Assembly: GCA_937967705.1 (NCBI GenBank)
Contig: CALCJG010000426.1
Location: 1 to 14,863, forward strand
DNA: 14,863 bases
Reading direction: 5' to 3'
DNA from: an uncultured Spirochaetia bacterium
GTDB lineage: Bacteria > Spirochaetota > UBA4802 > JAGODF01
Under the pieces are notes generated by a model. It worked only from the letters and a program-made list of their open reading frames with translations. It was not told the DNA's origin and ran no database searches. Position numbers and translations under genes: made by a program. This document shows, piece after piece, positions 12,788 through 14,863 of the stretch; position 1 is the stretch's first letter; every line of letters starts with the position of its first letter.

Positions 12788-14712
12788 AGGACCCTCGCTT
12801 TTCCGGGTATTTGTGGATTCCTTTTAATCTCGACCCTGGTTATGGCGGAGTTGAGACATAGGTCATGACAGGTCCCGCAATTGATGCAGGCGGTTTCTTC
12901 TATGTAATAATGGAAATCCGCTCCATCTTCCTTTTTCCGAATCGCGGGACATCCCAGATCCTTATAGCATTCATCACACTTCTGACACCTTTCCGGATCT
13001 ATTTGATAATGGACTTCATACTCCGGTCGGTGGATCTTGATCCGGCGAAGGTGCTGCAGGGCGCACTCCTGTTCTGATATGATTACCCGTACACCCTCCC
13101 GGTGATTGATGGCGTCCTTGATCGTGACAATGGAGGCCTTTACATTGGAAGGGTTGATTGTTCTGATGTAGCTGATACCCAGGGACTTTATAAGTCCTTT
13201 GAGATCGACAGGACGGAGTTTTTCATCATTGAGGGCTCTGTCCGTTGTCGGGCTGGGTTGATGTCCGGTCATGGCAACCCATTTGTTGTCCAGTATGACC
13301 AGTACGAGGCTGGCATTCTGTTCTACAGCATTAATGAGGTTTGGAATTCCGGAATGGAAAAAGGTTGAGTCCCCAACGTATGATAAAATGTCTTCCCCCT
13401 CCAGTTTCTGCAGCATTCCCTGGGCGATCCCCACACCGCAGTTCATGCAGGTGACCCAGTCGAAGGCGCGGAAAGGGGGAAGACATGAGAGTGTGTAACA
13501 TCCGATGTCGCCGGCAAAAATGACTTTGCGGTCAGTTGCTTTGATAATCGAGTAAAGAGTTGCCCTGTGAGGACATCCTATACAGAAAGCCCCCTGCCGT
13601 GGAGGTATGTCCCCGGTTAACTCCCGGGAAAGTTCCAGGGATCGGGTAATACGGGCAGGCATGGTCATCTTGAACTCGGTTGACAGGATTTCTGTTATAA
13701 TATCAGGATCGAGTTCCCCATATTCCGGGAAATTCTGTTTACCGATAATAGGAATTTTAACTTCAGTGTCATAGAGGATTTTCTTTATCTGATATTCCAG
13801 AAATCCTTCAAGGTCTTCCACAACATAGACCCTATCCAGGTTCTTTGCGAATGAGCAGATCTCGTCGCTGTTCAAGGGATAGCTCATGCCGATTTTCAGG
13901 ACCGGCGCATCCTTGATTCCGAGAATTTCAAGCGCTTCCAGAAGATAAAGATAGTTGATGCTTGAAGAGACGAAACCCACCCTGCCTGATCCCGGGAGGA
14001 TACGGTTTAGTCCAAGGGAGGAAGCTTCCAGGGAAAGCCGATGTGCATTCTCCACCGCTCTTCTGTGATTGGCCACAGATCCGGCAAAGAGATTGATGTA
14101 TCGGGTAGGATTGCGTTCGAAATTTCCTTTTACAGGAATCTCTGTTGGAAGTTCACCCAGAACCAGCGAACCGATATTATGGCATAGCTTGGAAGGTGCG
14201 TTGATAATTACGGGGAGATCATATTTTTCACTCAGGTGAAAGGCCTGTATGGTATAGTCCTTGGCTTCCTGTATTGTGGAAGGCTCCAGGATGGGGAGAT
14301 GGGTATGCAGGGAATACCATCGGTCATCCTGTTCGGAGGTAGAACTCGTGGCGCCAGGATCTGATCCTATCACCACGACGAATCCAGCTCTGACGCCGGT
14401 ATAACCGGCGAAATGCAGGACTTCGGCGGCTACATTCATGCCTACATGCTTCATGGTCACCATCGACCGGATGTTGGCCCAGCTTGCACCCTGGGCTCCA
14501 TGGGCGGCTACGTGTTCGTTAACGCTGAATTCTGCATGGATGTGAGGAAAATGTTTTTTTAATCTGAAATAGCCCTCGCCAATTTCCGAGGCAGGCGTTC
14601 CGGGATAGGTGCTGAAATATCCAAGACCTGCCTCCAATCCCCCGCGGACGATGGCGTCATTGCCCATTGCGAGAATAGTTGTTCCGGGGTTGTTTAATGC
14701 AAGAGGATCCAT
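12784..14712 (-). CDS. iorA: indolepyruvate:ferredoxin oxidoreductase, alpha subunit
   Basis: The 642-residue subunit has the family order. The pyrimidine-binding part comes first (STYPGTPASEIGE at 34-46; SVNEHVA at 63-69, with the expected Glu66). A middle domain follows (about 240-350), then the thiamine-diphosphate domain (CIGCPHR at 377-383, GDIGCYTL at 401-408, GDSTFFHSGIPNLINAV at 447-463, LDNKWVAMTGHQPSP at 474-488). Two [4Fe-4S] sites end the chain: Cys576, 579, 582, 588, then Cys609, 612, 615, 619. The second lacks the usual Pro after its last Cys (Leu620). The gene starts seven bases after the stop of an upstream frame, so it is internal to an operon. No strong ribosome site is visible before 14712. 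Confidence 0.96.
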   Translation of the reverse strand: MDPLALNNPGTTILAMGNDAIVRGGLEAGLGYFSTYPGTPASEIGEGYFRLKKHFPHIHAEFSVNEHVAAHGAQGASWANIRSMVTMKHVGMNVAAEVLHFAGYTGVRAGFVVVIGSDPGATSSTSEQDDRWYSLHTHLPILEPSTIQEAKDYTIQAFHLSEKYDLPVIINAPSKLCHNIGSLVLGELPTEIPVKGNFERNPTRYINLFAGSVANHRRAVENAHRLSLEASSLGLNRILPGSGRVGFVSSSINYLYLLEALEILGIKDAPVLKIGMSYPLNSDEICSFAKNLDRVYVVEDLEGFLEYQIKKILYDTEVKIPIIGKQNFPEYGELDPDIITEILSTEFKMTMPARITRSLELSRELTGDIPPRQGAFCIGCPHRATLYSIIKATDRKVIFAGDIGCYTLSCLPPFRAFDWVTCMNCGVGIAQGMLQKLEGEDILSYVGDSTFFHSGIPNLINAVEQNASLVLVILDNKWVAMTGHQPSPTTDRALNDEKLRPVDLKGLIKSLGISYIRTINPSNVKASIVTIKDAINHREGVRVIISEQECALQHLRRIKIHRPEYEVHYQIDPERCQKCDECYKDLGCPAIRKKEDGADFHYYIEETACINCGTCHDLCLNSAITRVEIKRNPQIPGKARVL

Positions 14713-14718
14713 CGAAAT

Positions 14719-14863
14719 TTAGACGCTATTCTGAAAGAGAGATTTTCCCGGGAAAGGTTTACAATCCTCCTCGCGCTCAAAAACGAGATAATCCGCACCT
14801 TTTTCCAGGAGATAGCGCGCACGGGTATCTGCGGGGCCCATACCTGAAGATGAACGAAGGGCA
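14719..14863 (-). CDS. C-terminal end of an unidentified protein upstream of iorA
   Basis: A minus-strand frame enters from the right edge and stops at TAA 14721-14719. It gives the last 47 residues, which include GPADTRARYLLEKGADYLVF and end GKSLFQNSV. Six bases separate its stop from the iorA ATG, and it runs in the same direction, so it is very likely part of the operon. The reading frame is supported by position and by GC-rich third positions (many GCG, CGC). It does not look like the end of phenylacetate-CoA ligase, a frequent neighbour of iorAB. I cannot assign a family from so short a piece. Confidence 0.65.
   Translation of the reverse strand, partial: ALRSSSGMGPADTRARYLLEKGADYLVFEREEDCKPFPGKSLFQNSV

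Overview
The window (14.9 kb, moderately AT-rich with very AT-rich gaps) looks like ordinary chromosome from an uncultivated, probably anaerobic, two-membrane bacterium. A spirochaete or close relative is my best guess. The pointers are a lipoprotein with a loose lipobox (Ile-Ile-Ala-Cys), a predicted outer-membrane barrel, a ferredoxin-linked indolepyruvate oxidoreductase, a GlgD-like protein and a PAS/SpoIIE-type phosphatase. This placement is inference; no rRNA or tRNA gene is present to test it. I see no CRISPR array, insertion sequence, prophage or tRNA.

Layout. At the left edge is the N-terminus of mnmG (minus strand). A 297-base AT-rich gap follows, then a secreted barrel-like protein (563-1210, plus). 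Two back-to-back hairpin terminators (1237-1325) separate it from a tiny secreted Cys/Lys-rich protein (1349-1603, minus). The 223-base divergent gap 1604-1826 is full of short AT palindromes, one sitting exactly between the -35 and -10 of the small protein's promoter. Rightward come a macrodomain hydrolase and pyrF, then a translationally coupled pair: a membrane acyltransferase and an RmuC-family protein. This pair lies between two copies of an exact 17-bp repeat. A strong promoter (TTGACA-17-TATATT) then drives a 766-residue PAS/PP2C signalling protein.

On the minus strand, 8136-9032 is a two-gene unit with the same promoter hexamers: a small lipoprotein followed by a stand-alone LeuA/CimA regulatory domain with no catalytic partner in view. 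At 9299-12156 (plus) are a GlgD-like protein with an eroded nucleotide-binding loop and a secreted protein with a degenerate von Willebrand A domain. The right end (12161-14863, minus) is an operon ending in iorA-iorB, with the C-terminus of one more gene upstream.

The most interesting object is the 84-residue Cys-rich protein. Its six cysteines (30, 34, 41, 60, 67, 71) are mirror-symmetric, each pair summing to 101, as expected for a helical hairpin stapled by three disulfides. The cysteine positions also show how it could have grown from short helical repeats. Its promoter carries a Fur-family-like operator core, suggesting metal or oxidative-stress control. Two other proteins (the GlgD-like protein and the pseudo-receiver of the phosphatase) keep a fold while losing catalytic residues, and the vWA protein has lost its metal site.
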